A stretch of DNA of 64,000 bases, taken from Cucumis sativus (lineage: Eukaryota; Streptophyta; Magnoliopsida; Cucurbitales; Cucurbitaceae). The first letter of the stretch is position 1, and every line of letters begins with the position of its first letter. The position numbers were made by a program, and so were the translations under genes. Below, in pieces: positions 12,314 to 23,911 of the stretch. The notes beneath the pieces were generated by a model. It had not been told where the DNA came from and did not search any database. It saw only the letters and a program-made list of their open reading frames with translations. The stretch lies in NCBI RefSeq assembly GCF_000004075.3, contig NC_026658.2, forward strand, positions 24,602,075 to 24,666,074. The letters run 5' to 3'.

Positions 12314-14488
12314 TCATATTCTAACATCTTCAAAATATGGAATAGGAATCTCTGGAGGTGAAGGCATTACAGACACAAATTTGAACTGCAATAAAACAGG
12401 AGTCGATAATATACAAATTAATACAAGTGCTATATTCCAAAAACTCTCGGAAGCTAAAATTTTCAATCATAATATAATAAGAACCTCTATCCAGTAACAA
12501 AAGTAGAGATTTAATCATGAAAATACCTTGTGCTGTTTGTATTTCTCCCTTATAGCTGACAAAGCACCTCCTCTTCTGCTAAGGTATAAATCATGTACAA
12601 GTAGAATGCAATCCTTCATATCAGCTGGCTTATATCCAGTAAAATGCTCCAATCTGGAGGTCTACAAAATATACATATGTTACAAATGCTCGATCCCTAC
12701 CAAAAACAATATGATGCATTTTAATCCAGTTCCAAAAATCTTACCCATGGATGCTTCTTGGATTGAATCATAAATCGGGCTAGAAATGTAACAGATGCAG
12801 CAACAAGAGACGGTAAGAATTTAACACAGTTGTAGTCTAGTAGGCTTAACTCAGCAAGATAGTAGCCCAAGAATTCAAATTGCAAGGTATTAAACTGCAA
12901 ATACCAACAAGGTATAAGTGACTGTAATTATTGTGGAACATCTTTAAAATTGACAAAGAATTAGGAGGTTACCTCGTAAGTCTCTTGAGCAACCAATGTG
13001 AATCTCCTGCACATCACAAAAATGCTCCATAAGTTAGAAAATCAAGCAAGTGCTGCACATTTTGCACAATTACAAACAGTGAAAGATAGACCCATTGCAC
13101 TTGCCTTAAAAAGGTCTTTATCGTGGGATTTCCAAGTTCAAATTCCAGTGACTTCAATATTTCAGCCTCCATCTCAACCACCTTCAGAATCAAAATAAAT
13201 ACAAACACCGTGATCTAACCAATCTTGATTATGACTAAACTTATCAGAGGATTGACATAAATTAAACATTAGATGAGTAGAGAATTACCTCTTCTCTATT
13301 GTAGGTATTGTCTGTGATATAAACAAATTCTTCAACATGTGGAGGACTGATTTCTTCATACTTTCTTCGCACACAAATATTCAAAAAGAAACAATGTTAA
13401 TGGGTGACTTAATGTAAAGCACAAACAAGCCAGAGGACAAAAGAACAGTGGGAGTGTCAATGGGCTTACGAGGCAATGAGCATAGCAGAAACGCCCACCA
13501 ACTGAAGTTTTTGCCTGCTGATTGCATTTAGGGATAAGTATCTATCAACATATGAAATAGAGAGGTAAAGAGTATCTGAAACTAGTTTGTATTCTTCTGC
13601 AACTTCAACCAACCAATCCACCAGAATCCCCCTCATATTGGCACTAATATCATTTTGCACCCTCCCAATGTAATCTGGTAAGGGTCTTCTTCTTGGATCA
13701 GTCTGGAATGTTTAAATAAGAATCAGCAATAAGAAAATACCCAGATAGCAGAAAACCCCAACACACACATGCTTTCATACTAATCCCAGATATCAGGGCA
13801 ACATTGAAATATGACTAATCAGATTAAAATTAAGATCTGAAATACGAATTGAATATCATACCCAGCTTCCCCAACGCACCCCCCCCCCCCCCCCCCCTCC
13901 CCAACACAAAAACACACACACGCACATAATCTTCTTCCACCACCGCTAAGATGTTTGTGAGAATTGGACGAACATAATCCACTCCTAAACAAAACCCCCA
14001 TAACTAAGTCTAATTTTTAAACTAGAAGCAATTAAAGTGGAGAACGGTGAATATTCGAATCACACAACCCGTAATCTACAACTATAAATATGGTTTCTTA
14101 AAATTTAATTTAAGAAGAGGAGAAAAACCCAGACCTCCATTGCACGAAGATATTCATAAATATCAGAAGCGTAAACCCTGCACATTTGCGGGTCTTCAGA
14201 ATTGGGCTCATCAGATAACTTGACATCACCTTCGGCTTGGGGAAGTGTATTGATTTCAGCAGCAGCACTGGTGCCAGCAGTGTCCTTGGATTTTACTCTC
14301 CGTCTATGCCTGGTAGCTCTAGACCTGGACTTACGATCGAGGGAAGAAGAAGCATTCTGTAAAATAGGAAGCTCACCGAGAACGACTCTCCTCTTGTTAG
14401 AGGAGCGGTCGTCGAGGGTAGCAGCAGCGTCGGCGGCTCTCTTCTTAGAAGCTCTGGTGAATCGAAATATATTCTCCTTATCCGCCAT
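12314..14488 (-). CDS. A3-type cyclin
   Basis: Eight-exon gene for a 376-residue A-type cyclin, the regulatory subunit of CDKA at G1/S and S phase. Exons (minus): 14488-14135, 13702-13470, 13364-13289, 13181-13105, 13006-12973, 12894-12745, 12661-12527, 12385-12314; phases agree throughout. The N-terminus has a KEN box (residues 4-6) and a D-box-like RVVLGEL (34-40), both signals for APC/C-mediated destruction. The cyclin box begins with the A-cyclin hallmark MRGILVDW (141-148), then [20 protein letters not shown] and the second fold up to HPW and the HKF...PSPPEIP tail. The intron after the fourth exon uses a GC donor (AG|GCAAGT). Intron 1 contains a 19-base C run (G on the sense strand). 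An E2F-like site sits about 90 bp upstream of the ATG, consistent with S-phase expression. The short length and the motif set favour CYCA3 over CYCA1 or CYCA2. Confidence 0.93.
13879..13897. repeat. 19-base homopolymer C run in cyclin intron 1
   Basis: C19, then T and four more C. On the gene's sense strand this is a G19 tract within intron 1 (14134-13703). The length is prone to slippage and sequencing error. Confidence 0.9.
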
Positions 14489-16040
14489 AGTTTGAAGGAA
14501 GATGGGATCTGAAAAGGGCTGGAAAAGGGGAACTGAGAAGGAGAAGGGGAATGTTCGGTTAAGTGAGAGGTTTTGGAGTTGGCGCGGGTTGAATATGTAC
14601 TAACAATGAAATTGGGAATAGAATTTGGGGAAAATGAGAAGCGCCAGTTTTGTTTTACAAAACAACCAAACGAAATTATGTAAATCTGCAGAAACATTAA
14701 GGTTGCGCGCTCTTCCATTCGGGAAACCAATCCTTTCAGATTTTTGGCTCAATTTTGAAATTTTTCGGGGACTTTCCCCATTTTGGTACTTCCCGGGTTT
14801 TAAAGTGAAACGCCAGCGTTTCTTATTTTCCCCAATCATATATATATATTTTACGGATTCCCATTTCCCTCCCGCACCTCCTCCTCCTCCCACCCAACCC
14901 CTTTTTTATTTTAATTCTAATTCTACTATACTATTTCCCAATCATTTAATCCATCTCCATTAAATTTCCCTTTTTTCCTTTTCTTTTCTAATTATTCCTT
15001 AAACTTATTTACATTTTTACCCTCCAATAAACAACCCACCCAATCCCATTGTTCAATTCATAAGAAAAATAACTTCTATTCCTCTAAATAATACTAATCA
15101 ATTACGAAAACATCCAAATCTTAGTCAAAATACCCTAAATCCAGTCAGAAAAGTAAGTTGAATTTAGGAGTTGGGGAAAAGAAAAGTGCGGTTCAAATAA
15201 TGAGTGAAAAGAAAGTAATAAAATATTTATATTTATAAAGTTTTTGTAAGTGTATAGTTCCTCGTCCTCATCAATTGCTTCAACTTCTTTAAAAGCCAAC
15301 TTTTTTTTATTGTAAGTAAAAATGATAGATCGTTATTAGTTGTACAATATTGTCCTTTTTTCCCCTAATATTTCATTTACACCATATCTCTACAATTAGT
15401 AAAGCTTGAACTTTATGCAGGAGTTTGCCACAAATTCACAATCACATCCAAACATGGACAATTGGGAGGTATAATACTAAGACGGAAAAGGGAGAATGTG
15501 GAGAGAAGATGAGTATGTTATTTTGATTCTTGACCATGCATGCCTAAAACAGCAAAAAAAAAATTTGAAAAAGTGAAGTATAAATTGACATCATTGTAAT
15601 TAGAGAATATTGATTCTATATTTATATTAATTAAGAGATTGTGTACTTTGGGGGCTGTTCAACGCGTTTTATGACAGGAAGTCAAATAAGAATGGGACAC
15701 TACTTTGTAGGTAGATCTTAGCCTGTTTCAGCAATGACAAATGTTAAATTGTATCCCAATTGACAGTGTAAAGTTAAAAAAGAGAGCGGGTTTTTGGACG
15801 GTCACGCCCCACACGTTGGTTGGCCCAGCCCAAGTTTTAGCCTAATGAGACAATGGTTATCTCTTGTGATAAGCCATTTCTGGTGAAATTTTGCTAAACA
15901 ATTCTCTGTTTACTTAATGGGAGTGTTTCTGTTGTACTGAATGATGGGCAACTATTGTTCAACTTTGTAATGGGTAAGGAGTAAGAGGTTTCTTTTGAAT
16001 TTGATTTTTAATTTTGTATCTTTAACAAATATTTAGAATT
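14489..16040. other. Cyclin promoter and spacer
   Basis: The first few hundred bases carry the cyclin promoter with the E2F-like site and CCTCCTCC-type pyrimidine runs near 14870-14890. The rest is AT-rich spacer with nothing recognised. Confidence 0.5.
14579..14588. promoter_or_regulatory. E2F-like site upstream of the cyclin gene
   Basis: TTGGCGCGGG lies 91-100 bp before the cyclin ATG. It is one base off the E2F consensus WTTSSCSS (G for W). E2F control of A3 cyclins at G1/S is the established expectation; use of this site is inference. Confidence 0.45.
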
Positions 16041-16396
16041 AGAATCGATTATTACCCGGAAACTCCGAGGGTTCGCCGGTTTCCAGGACCGCTGTTATCT
16101 CCGGGAACACTCGACGAGATTTCTAGGGATTGGTGGGAAAGAGGGCAATCCGCTGTGAAATGTTGATGGAATTTTCAGTGGTTGTATTTTCTTCGGGAAT
16201 AAGATTGGAAGACGACGCTGTGGTGCCATCCTCACGACGCGAGTGGGCCGATCTAATCTCTCAACGAGAAAGAGGTCGGTCAGGGAAGGACGAAAGAATC
16301 AAGTTAACAGAGACGATCCATTATCGATTCCAAGATGAATTCACGTACCCGATGTCAGAGTGTATGGCTTCAATCTGCGAACGAGTTTCTTGTGGA

Positions 16397-16550
16397 GACA
16401 AATTGGGGAGAAAGACTGCTTCTAAATGGTCAGAGCTCGTCGGGAAAAGCAGAGGGAACGGCCTCAATCAAGGAGCGGATTGTCAGTAAAGACAAAATTG
16501 GGGAGAACCGTCGCTCTTAAATGTTTAGCGCTCGCCGGAGAAAGCAAAGG
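16397..16550. repeat. Imperfect 60-bp duplication
   Basis: Copies at about 16397-16455 and 16491-16550, offset 94 bp. Shared words include GACAAATTGGGGAGAA, CTTAAATG-like and CGGGAAAAGCAGAGG-like sequence. The segment is richer in GC and CpG than its surroundings (16040-16560) and holds an open frame of about 100 codons with no recognised product. Confidence 0.55.
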
Positions 16551-16610
16551 CAATTGCAGTGGCTGATTAACCTGCTGAATCACAAAACCACGCCGATTCT
16601 TTCTCTACAT

Positions 16611-17143
16611 TCAACCGATTGAAAAACGAAGTACTGGAAACGAAAAATGTGGATTACGTTGAAAATTAGGGTTACGTACGTGAGAGAAATTGCACTGCTG
16701 CTGCTGGAGCAAGAACAATTGCTGCAAAATTCATCATTCAAATTTGTAAAACTCAGCCGCAAATGACTAAATAACATTAGAATCCATCGATCAACGAGTC
16801 AATAAAAAACAGCCAGTAGCATTACTAACCGTGGGCACAAGCAAATTTCCTCAAGGTTTCCCCGACAAATCCGCCTTCCAATGCCCTAAAATGGAATCGT
16901 TCATAATAAACTTTACAATCAAAATAATTTCCTTCAGATTGAAAGTTACCTAAGCTGCTTCCTTGATCCTGGAACGCTAAGAATTATCTCATGACGTCAT
17001 GTTGGAATTCAACAGTAATTATATATAAAAACATCTGAAAATCGAAGAGCAGATTGAGGTACCAATCTCGTCGCCGAAAGTGGAATTCATGTGTACCTTT
17101 TTGCCATGCTCATTGCTACCACCGCTGCCTCACATGAACCCAT
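16611..17143 (-). other. Possible small spliced gene, unknown function
   Basis: On the minus strand several plausible exons chain with good splice sites. An ATG at 17143 opens MGSCEAAVVAMSMAK and ends before GTACAC at 17097. A 56-bp exon lies at 16885-16830 (TTTTAG acceptor, GTTAGT donor) and a 42-bp exon at 16721-16680 (TTTGCAG acceptor, GTACGT donor). A last exon after TTTCCAG ends at a stop at 16611-16613. The 16885, 16721 and final exons join in frame to read ALEGGFVGETLRKFACAH, then AIVLAPAAAVQFLS and a short tail. The link between the first exon and 16885 needs a very small exon near 16950 and is uncertain. I do not recognise the product; it could be chance or a gene remnant. Confidence 0.22.
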
Positions 17144-20063
17144 TAAAGTGATTCTTTTATTAATCAATTAATTATTATCCAATAACTCTACATGCAAAAT
17201 TATTATTTATAATATATATAGAACTAATGCAAATACAATAAAACACAAATAATTATTTGGGTTATCTTTTTTTCCTTTAATCCAACGACAAATTGAATTG
17301 CTAACTTTTTTTTTTTAAGGAGAATGGTTGTATTTATTATTATTAGGTTAAACTCGTTTTAGCTTCCACAACACAGAAAATGGACTCGCAATGGAAGTAT
17401 ACAAAATCTATTGTTCTTTGCAGTGATGTTGATATTGTTGATATTCCTCTCATCAGTCTCCATCCCTTCCTACTGATTCTCTGTTTTTTTCTCTATAAAT
17501 TCAATATCAATTTCCCATTTCTTCAACTTTTAACTTCATCTTTATCAATTCAATAAAAACAATATGATACTTTTTGTTTTCTTTTTTGTGAGAATAAAAG
17601 ACTTGATAAAACAAATATGCTATGGACTTAGCAAAGGATGGGTCAATAAAATTCTGGTTCTAATTTTCACTGAAAAAGAAGAAAGAAGAAAACAATTGTC
17701 CAGAGGCTGAAAAAATGTATACGTAACTAATTCAAACAATGACAATATAACAATTAGATTCAAATGATTGACATTTACGTGTATACATATAGTGATATTT
17801 GAATAAATTGCAAATAAAACAAAGTTTGTCATAATCTATTTATCAACGACGACAGAAGTCTGTCGCTAATAGATAATATTACAAATATTGGTTTATTATT
17901 AATAAATTATAAGAGTCTATCAATTATATAATAAATTTGGTAGTATTTTAACTTTTTTAAAAACTAGTTAAAAACTTTATTAAGTGAAAGACTGTTTCAA
18001 ACTTTAACTATATAGTGATCATTCAGAAAACTTTCTTAAACAAGGTTGAAGAGATACTTACTATTCAACTATTTTCGACTCTTTTTACTACTAGATATTC
18101 TATTAAACCGTTCATTAAAATAGTTCACTAAAAGTTATTTTTTTTGTAGATACGACTAACGTTTTAAATAAAAATAGTTAAATATTCTATAAGGATCTAA
18201 ATCTAGATGAACTCTTTCTTAAATATAGAACGAAACGTCCATAGTAGTATAGATAAATGTTAAATACAATTTTGTGTTGGAAAACAAATGTTGACTTGTG
18301 TCTGGGAAGTTATGACGCATATCTATTCAGAGATTTCAAAATTTAAATACTCATACTCAATTTGATAATAAATATCAAAATCCTACCACGAACACCTGTG
18401 CAACCAATTTGGGCATATTGCTTGACCCAAATAAACTAGATTAAAGTCTCCCCAACACTTCAATCATGATTAAACTGAAAATTAGCATAATAATTCCACC
18501 ATAATAAATGCATATAATAAATGTTTAATCTGTACTTCAATTTTACACATATAGCTCTTTTTTTCCCTCTATAAGGTAACCCGTCAACAAAAGTACAAAA
18601 GAGGAGACATCCAATCTCCTTCACTTAGAATTGAATGATTGAAAAAACAAACTTAAACATCTATTTCTTTTCCCATTTCCAATCAAACTCGAGGATTGAT
18701 CAATGTTAGCAGGACAGAGTTTTCAAATATATATTTCAATCCATGTGTGTTTGAAAAAACGATCATTTTAATTACTGAAAGTCATTGTATTACTAATATC
18801 TAACATATACTTAATAATTTTGATAGTCTATTTTAGTATATGCATGGTGAATTATGTTATAAACTCTACATAGTTTTTTAAAGTAACGTCCCTTTGTTAA
18901 TCAAGGACTATAATTGAGACACTGGGTTTACTGCCAATGATTTGTGATTCTTAAAGGTCATCGTCTATATCACATTATCATGTACATCATGCCTGGGTTG
19001 GAATATAATGAGTTTAACAACTTACCAAAAAGGTTATGGTAGGAAATGACTTGTCGGTTATTTTTAAACTGATAATTTTGTATTTCATGTTGTTCAGGTA
19101 AGGCAAGAACATAATGTCGATGATGAGTGGACCCTGATCGAGTATATGAAAATTGCTTGATTTATGTTTGCACTATTATTTTTATAAAGTTAAGATAATT
19201 AGATTAGTAGTAACATCGGTTTCATCGTGAAAGATTCATATCGTTACAATATGTTAAAGTCTATTATTGATAGACTATGTTGCAAACATTCGTTTATAAC
19301 TAGTGAGCTATAATAATCTATTAACTATTGAAGTTTATCCGTGATAAATTTTGTTATATTTACGATTTTTTTCAAATATTGTTATATATTTAGTTATTAT
19401 TTTTAAAATGGCTTCCTATTATAATTACATTTTTTCTTATCATGTGATATTTGAATGTTTGTAATGTTTTATTTTTTTAAAACTACGTTTTTTTTTTCCA
19501 ATTTATTTATTTTTCAATTTCTGTAACTAAATATTCTTTCTTTAAATTGTTATATGAAATTTTTGGATGTGATCTATAAGTTTCATTATTTGATATGTCA
19601 AAAGAGACTCCACATGATCTAATCTTTTTATTATCCACTATTTTTATTATTATTTATTAAAATAATATTTTTTTGTTGAAGAAATTATAATTTCCACTGC
19701 TATTAAACTTATTATCAAATATTGAAAACAAGTATTTAATAAAAATAATCAAAATGTTGTATGGATTTGAAACATACAAATCCAATAGAAACAAAACTTA
19801 AGTGTTCATAGTAAAATTGCAATATTTCAATGAAGGACTAAATCAAAACAATTGTACATGTAACATTCTGAAATTTATAAATAAAATGGAAACAAAATAC
19901 AAAATATATTCACCAAATATTGTTAAATTGATAAATTATCATGTTTTTTAAAAATATACTAATAATAAAATGGAGAAAGAAAAAAAAAAGGAGACAGAAA
20001 GTGTATATGTGATGCGTGGAATTGCTTTTGGCATTAGGGCTTGGCACGAGGCGTTCTCATGGG
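17144..20063. other. AT-rich spacer with degraded repeats
   Basis: No gene supported. Stretches near 17833-17940 and 19200-19400 share words such as TCTAT..GATAGA and TTGTTATATTT with a stretch near 60020-60370, suggesting copies of one dispersed AT-rich repeat. A short minus-strand frame at 17620-17832 has no recognised similarity. Confidence 0.4.
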
Positions 20064-20073
20064 CCCACGTGGG
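20064..20073. promoter_or_regulatory. Palindromic G-box
   Basis: CCCACGTGGG, a perfect inverted G-box core (CACGTG), about 170 bp upstream of a TATA-like sequence at 20240. G-boxes bind bZIP and bHLH factors in light and stress responses. It probably belongs to whatever is transcribed rightward from about 20270. Confidence 0.5.
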
Positions 20074-20239
20074 TACTGAGTGGGCATGGCCCGTGAAGAA
20101 GCGATAGCATCGAATTAACCAATGGATCATTATGTCTTCCACATTGCTATCCCCTCATTTGCCTCTGCCCCCACTGCCCCCAACTTCTGTACCCATTATG
20201 CCCTACATCACATCTCATTTTATTCCTCTTATTCTTCCC

Positions 20240-20247
20240 TTTATAAA
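20240..20247 (+). promoter_or_regulatory. TATA-like box of a putative transcript near 20.27 kb
   Basis: TTTATAAA in a C/T-rich promoter-like context, followed by a pyrimidine-rich leader. Possible start of a short transcript or of a long 5' leader of the P450 gene at 21487. Confidence 0.4.
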
Positions 20248-20404
20248 CCTCCATCTTGTGATCAATATATTCTATTTAATTCCCCATCCATTCAACTAAA
20301 TTTTGTTTCTTTTACAATTAATCACATCCTCACTACCACCCACCATCACACATCTTCAAATTAATGGAAAATTAACTGCAAATGAAACAAAATTCAGTTT
20401 AAGA

Positions 20405-20482
20405 ATGGGGAATTATCTGTCTCACTTCACTGTCTACATCAACGATTGGTTATTCAAAGTACACTCAGTGGATTTGAGATAA
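20405..20482 (+). other. Small open frame in a putative transcript
   Basis: A 25-codon frame starting MGNYLSHFTVYINDWLFK, preceded by two very short frames (20364-20375 and 20382-20402). All lie downstream of the G-box and TATA-like sequence. A splice donor-like GTACAC follows codon 18 and an acceptor-like TTTCTCTTTCAG lies near 20558. I do not recognise the peptide. This may be a non-coding RNA, a leader with upstream frames, or chance. Confidence 0.2.
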
Positions 20483-21486
20483 ATTTTCCCTTTCCATTTT
20501 GCCCATAAAATGACCATTCTGCCCTCACTGGGTTAATTGATTTCTTTTCTCTTTCAGGATATTTAAGGAAACTTGAAAGGAATTTGTGTATAAGATTTTT
20601 TCTGGCTCTTCTTCGTGACTTGAGGTTTTATGGGTTTTTGGTTTTCACCCAACCAAGAAAGCTAATGTTTCTTCTTCGGATGGAAGATAGTTCATGGATG
20701 GTAACGTTTTTCTTCTTTAATTCATTTAACATTTTAGTTTTGAAATTTTCAGTATTGATACTGTTTTTGAGATTTTGTTGTAGAGGACATTCAGTTTACA
20801 ATGAATAATGTAAATATTATATTCTTTGTTCATATATCTAAGTTTGTCTTCCAGGATTCTCTTTCACTAAAGATTCATTTTTTTCATTAATTATTTAGTT
20901 TCTATGAAATCTGAATCAATTACAAGGAATCACAGAAGCGATTACTCACGAGGTCAGTTTATCTAATTTTAATTTACGGAGATCCATATAACTTTTTTTT
21001 TCTTTCAATTATGGATTTCAATTTTGTTCATTTTCTTTCTACATTTTTTTTTGTCAATAATTTACTCTTTTACAACTTGTATATAATTGGCCGTATATTT
21101 CACCATACAAATTATATACAATTATATATCCATTATTTCTTTCTTCTTGTTTTAAAATAATATAACTTTCTATTAATTTTTTTATAGTTTAAACAAAATG
21201 TTAGATCACATAAATTTAGTTTTTTTAATTTCCATCAAACCCATTTTTTAGTTTAAACTTAGAGGTAAAAACAAATTTAATAGAATGTATAACACTCATC
21301 TATATTTAAGTATTATCTAAGTTTTTGAGTGATGATAAATTTAATATAACATCCAGTGTAACTAAATTGCCGAATTGACTTGCAGGTAAGAAAGCAACTT
21401 GAAAAATTTAAACGGAACTCAATGATACTTCGACCAACCCAACTAGCATGGTTATAATTTACAAATGATTCTCGCAGGTAAATTTC

Positions 21487-23163
21487 ATGGTGATCCCATT
21501 CCTACATCTTCTGATTTTATTCTTACTTCAAATCTTCACAAATCACTTCCTTCATAGAATCCGAAATCTCCCTCCCAGCCCATTTCTTTCTCTACCCATT
21601 ATAGGCCAACTATACCTCCTTAAAACACCCCTCCACCGGACCTTATCGGAGATCTCCCGCCGTCATGGCCCAATCGTCTTCTTCCAATTCGGTTTCCGTT
21701 CAGTCCTGGTCGTTTCATCTCCGTCGGCCGCCGAGGACTGCCTATCCAAAAACGACGTCATCTTCGCCAACCGACCTCGTCTCGTTAGCGGCAAATACCT
21801 CGGGTACAATTACACAAGCCTCCTGTGGGCACCGTACGGCGAGCATTGGCGAAACCTCCGTCGAATCTCGTCGTTAGAAATCCTTTCCAGCCACCGCCTC
21901 CAAACGCTTTCAAGTATTCGCGTGGATGAAGTCCGTACGCTGATCCGGAGACTGTACAACGCTGAAAACGACGTCGTAGACATGAGAACAGAATTTTTCG
22001 AAGTGATGTTCAATATCACGATGAGAATGATCGCCGGAAAACGATATTACGGGGAAGATGTGGCAGCGTACTCGGAGGAGGCGGGGAGATTTCGAGAGAT
22101 ACAAGAGGAGACGTTTCGATTAAGCGGCAAGACTAATTTGGGGGACTTTTTAAGGGTTGTGAAATGGGTTGGATTATCTAAAGGGATTGAAAATAGATTG
22201 AGGGAGTTACAGATTAAGAGAGATGATTGGATGCAGAGTTTGATTGAAGAACATCGGAAGAAAATGAATAATGCTTATAGTTCTTCTTCTTCTATTCAAA
22301 CTGATGCTAAAAAGACTATGATTGAGGTTCTCCTCTCATTGCAACAAAAGGAACCTCAGTATTATAAGGACGAGTATATCAGAGGCCTCATGCTCGTGAG
22401 TTAACTTGATTTCTCTCTTAGTTATTCAAAAGACATAACCAAATAGATTTTGAAACACTATTTTAAACACATATGAAAATATATGTAATCCGACTCTATT
22501 TTTCCTTAAATCAACCAAATCGTCCCAAATGAAATTGGATTGTTGTAGGTGTTGCTATTAGCTGGAACGGAAGGTTCCATCAATACAATGGAGTGGCTTC
22601 TATCACTATTACTCAACCACCCACACTCTCTTCAACGAGCCCAAATGGAAATCGACGACGTAGTTGGAAGAACTAATCGGCTCCTGGAGGAATCAGATCT
22701 AACCCACCTTCCTTACCTCCGTAGCCTGATCCACGAAACTCTTCGAATGTACCCGCCAGGCCCATTACTGATTCCACACGAATCGTCAGAGGATTGCCAC
22801 GTTGGAGGGTTCCATGTCCCAGCTGGCACAATGTTATTCGTCAACGTATGGGCCATTCAAAACGACCCCACCGTATGGGTGGAGCCGAGGAAATTTAACC
22901 CAGATAGATTCGGAGGGGATGGAGAGGGGTTCAAATGGATGCCATTTGGGGCTGGGCGGAGGAGGTGTCCCGGCGAGGGCTTGGGGCTTCGCGTCATTGG
23001 ATTGGTTGTAGGGTCGCTGATTCAATGCTTTGAATGGGAGTCAATGGACGGAGAATGTATTGATATGAGCGAAGGTGGTGGATTGACCTTGCCGAAAGCT
23101 CTCCCCCTTCGCACCCTTTGCCGGCCACGTTCAAATGCCACACATTTGCTTTCCCAAATCTAA
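21487..23163 (+). CDS. CYP81-type cytochrome P450 lacking the I-helix threonine
   Basis: Two-exon P450: exon 1 21487-22395 (303 codons), a 153-bp intron in phase 0, exon 2 22549-23163; 507 residues. Visible parts: N-terminal anchor, PPSPFLSLPIIGQL hinge, WRNLRR C-helix, K-helix ETLR at 366-369, FNPDRF, and the heme loop FGAGRRRCPG with Cys 443. The I-helix signature reads AGTEGS at 308-313, where the family norm is AGx(D/E)T(T/S). The threonine involved in proton delivery during oxygen activation is thus Gly 312; the other P450s here that include exon 2 keep it. The enzyme may be altered in reaction type, still active through the adjacent Ser, or drifting. It is the first of three head-to-tail plus-strand copies. 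Several AG|GT-like sites upstream (20.3-21.5 kb) leave room for an untranslated leader with introns. Confidence 0.94.
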
Positions 23164-23528
23164 TTCAAAATGCATGGTCTTGTTTATGTTGTTCAACAAC
23201 AATTAATTCTGTACATAAATTTTACATATTTTAGTAGTAGTTGAAAACACCTACGTTATTTCCAATTTGTTGACGTCCTATTTTTCTTTTTTCTTTTGCC
23301 TCTTTGTTTACGTGATGATTGGTTGATGTCCTATATTTTAGTAGAAGCAAAAGTACTCTTTATGAGATATTTAAATTGAGTGGATGTTGAAAGAAAAAGC
23401 ATCATTTATCCATTGATATTATGCTCTTCTAGGTAGGTAAATGACAAAATTCCGGCTATATCCGGCCGTCTACATCACATCACAATCCATGATTATTTAT
23501 TTTTCCTTATTTAGTACTAATATATGAA

Positions 23529-23690
23529 CACATATATGTATGTACATATGGATGTACATGCATAGGATGTAGACACATAGACATGCATATGAATGTATAT
23601 ACACAGACATGCATCTACATCTAATATATGTAGACATATACATCTAACATATACATATATGTATGTATTAATTTGATAAAAACAACCAAA
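23529..23690. repeat. Degenerate alternating purine-pyrimidine tract
   Basis: About 160 bp built mostly from ACATATGTATG-like words (TACATATG, GACATGCAT, ATATGTATG). It is low-complexity sequence between two P450 genes, just upstream of the promoter of the gene at 23912. Such tracts favour cruciform or Z-type structure and slippage. Confidence 0.6.
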
Positions 23691-23911
23691 TTATATATAT
23701 TTTTTCCAACCTGTGGCCTGTAGTCCTTGTACCCATATGAATTTCAATGTATGTAAACAACTAACCACCACTTAGAAAAAGAAATAAGACAAGAAATACC
23801 AAGCACTACAATGACCGTTGTTGCCTTTTATTTAACTTAAATACTTTGGTTAAACTTTCATTTCAAGCTAAAAGTATTCGAACTTGGACAAAGAGTTGTA
23901 AGCTAAAGGGT

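Noticed and set aside
12105-12497. 130-codon plus-strand frame
   Set aside because: It runs antisense across the last cyclin exon and intron; composition is unlike a protein and no similarity is seen.
13837-14001. Glycine-rich minus-strand frame over the C run
   Set aside because: The frame is open only because of the homopolymer and lies inside cyclin intron 1.
14293-14963. Overlapping frames on both strands around the cyclin start
   Set aside because: They overlap the cyclin first exon and promoter in other phases; pyrimidine-rich DNA keeps them open by chance.
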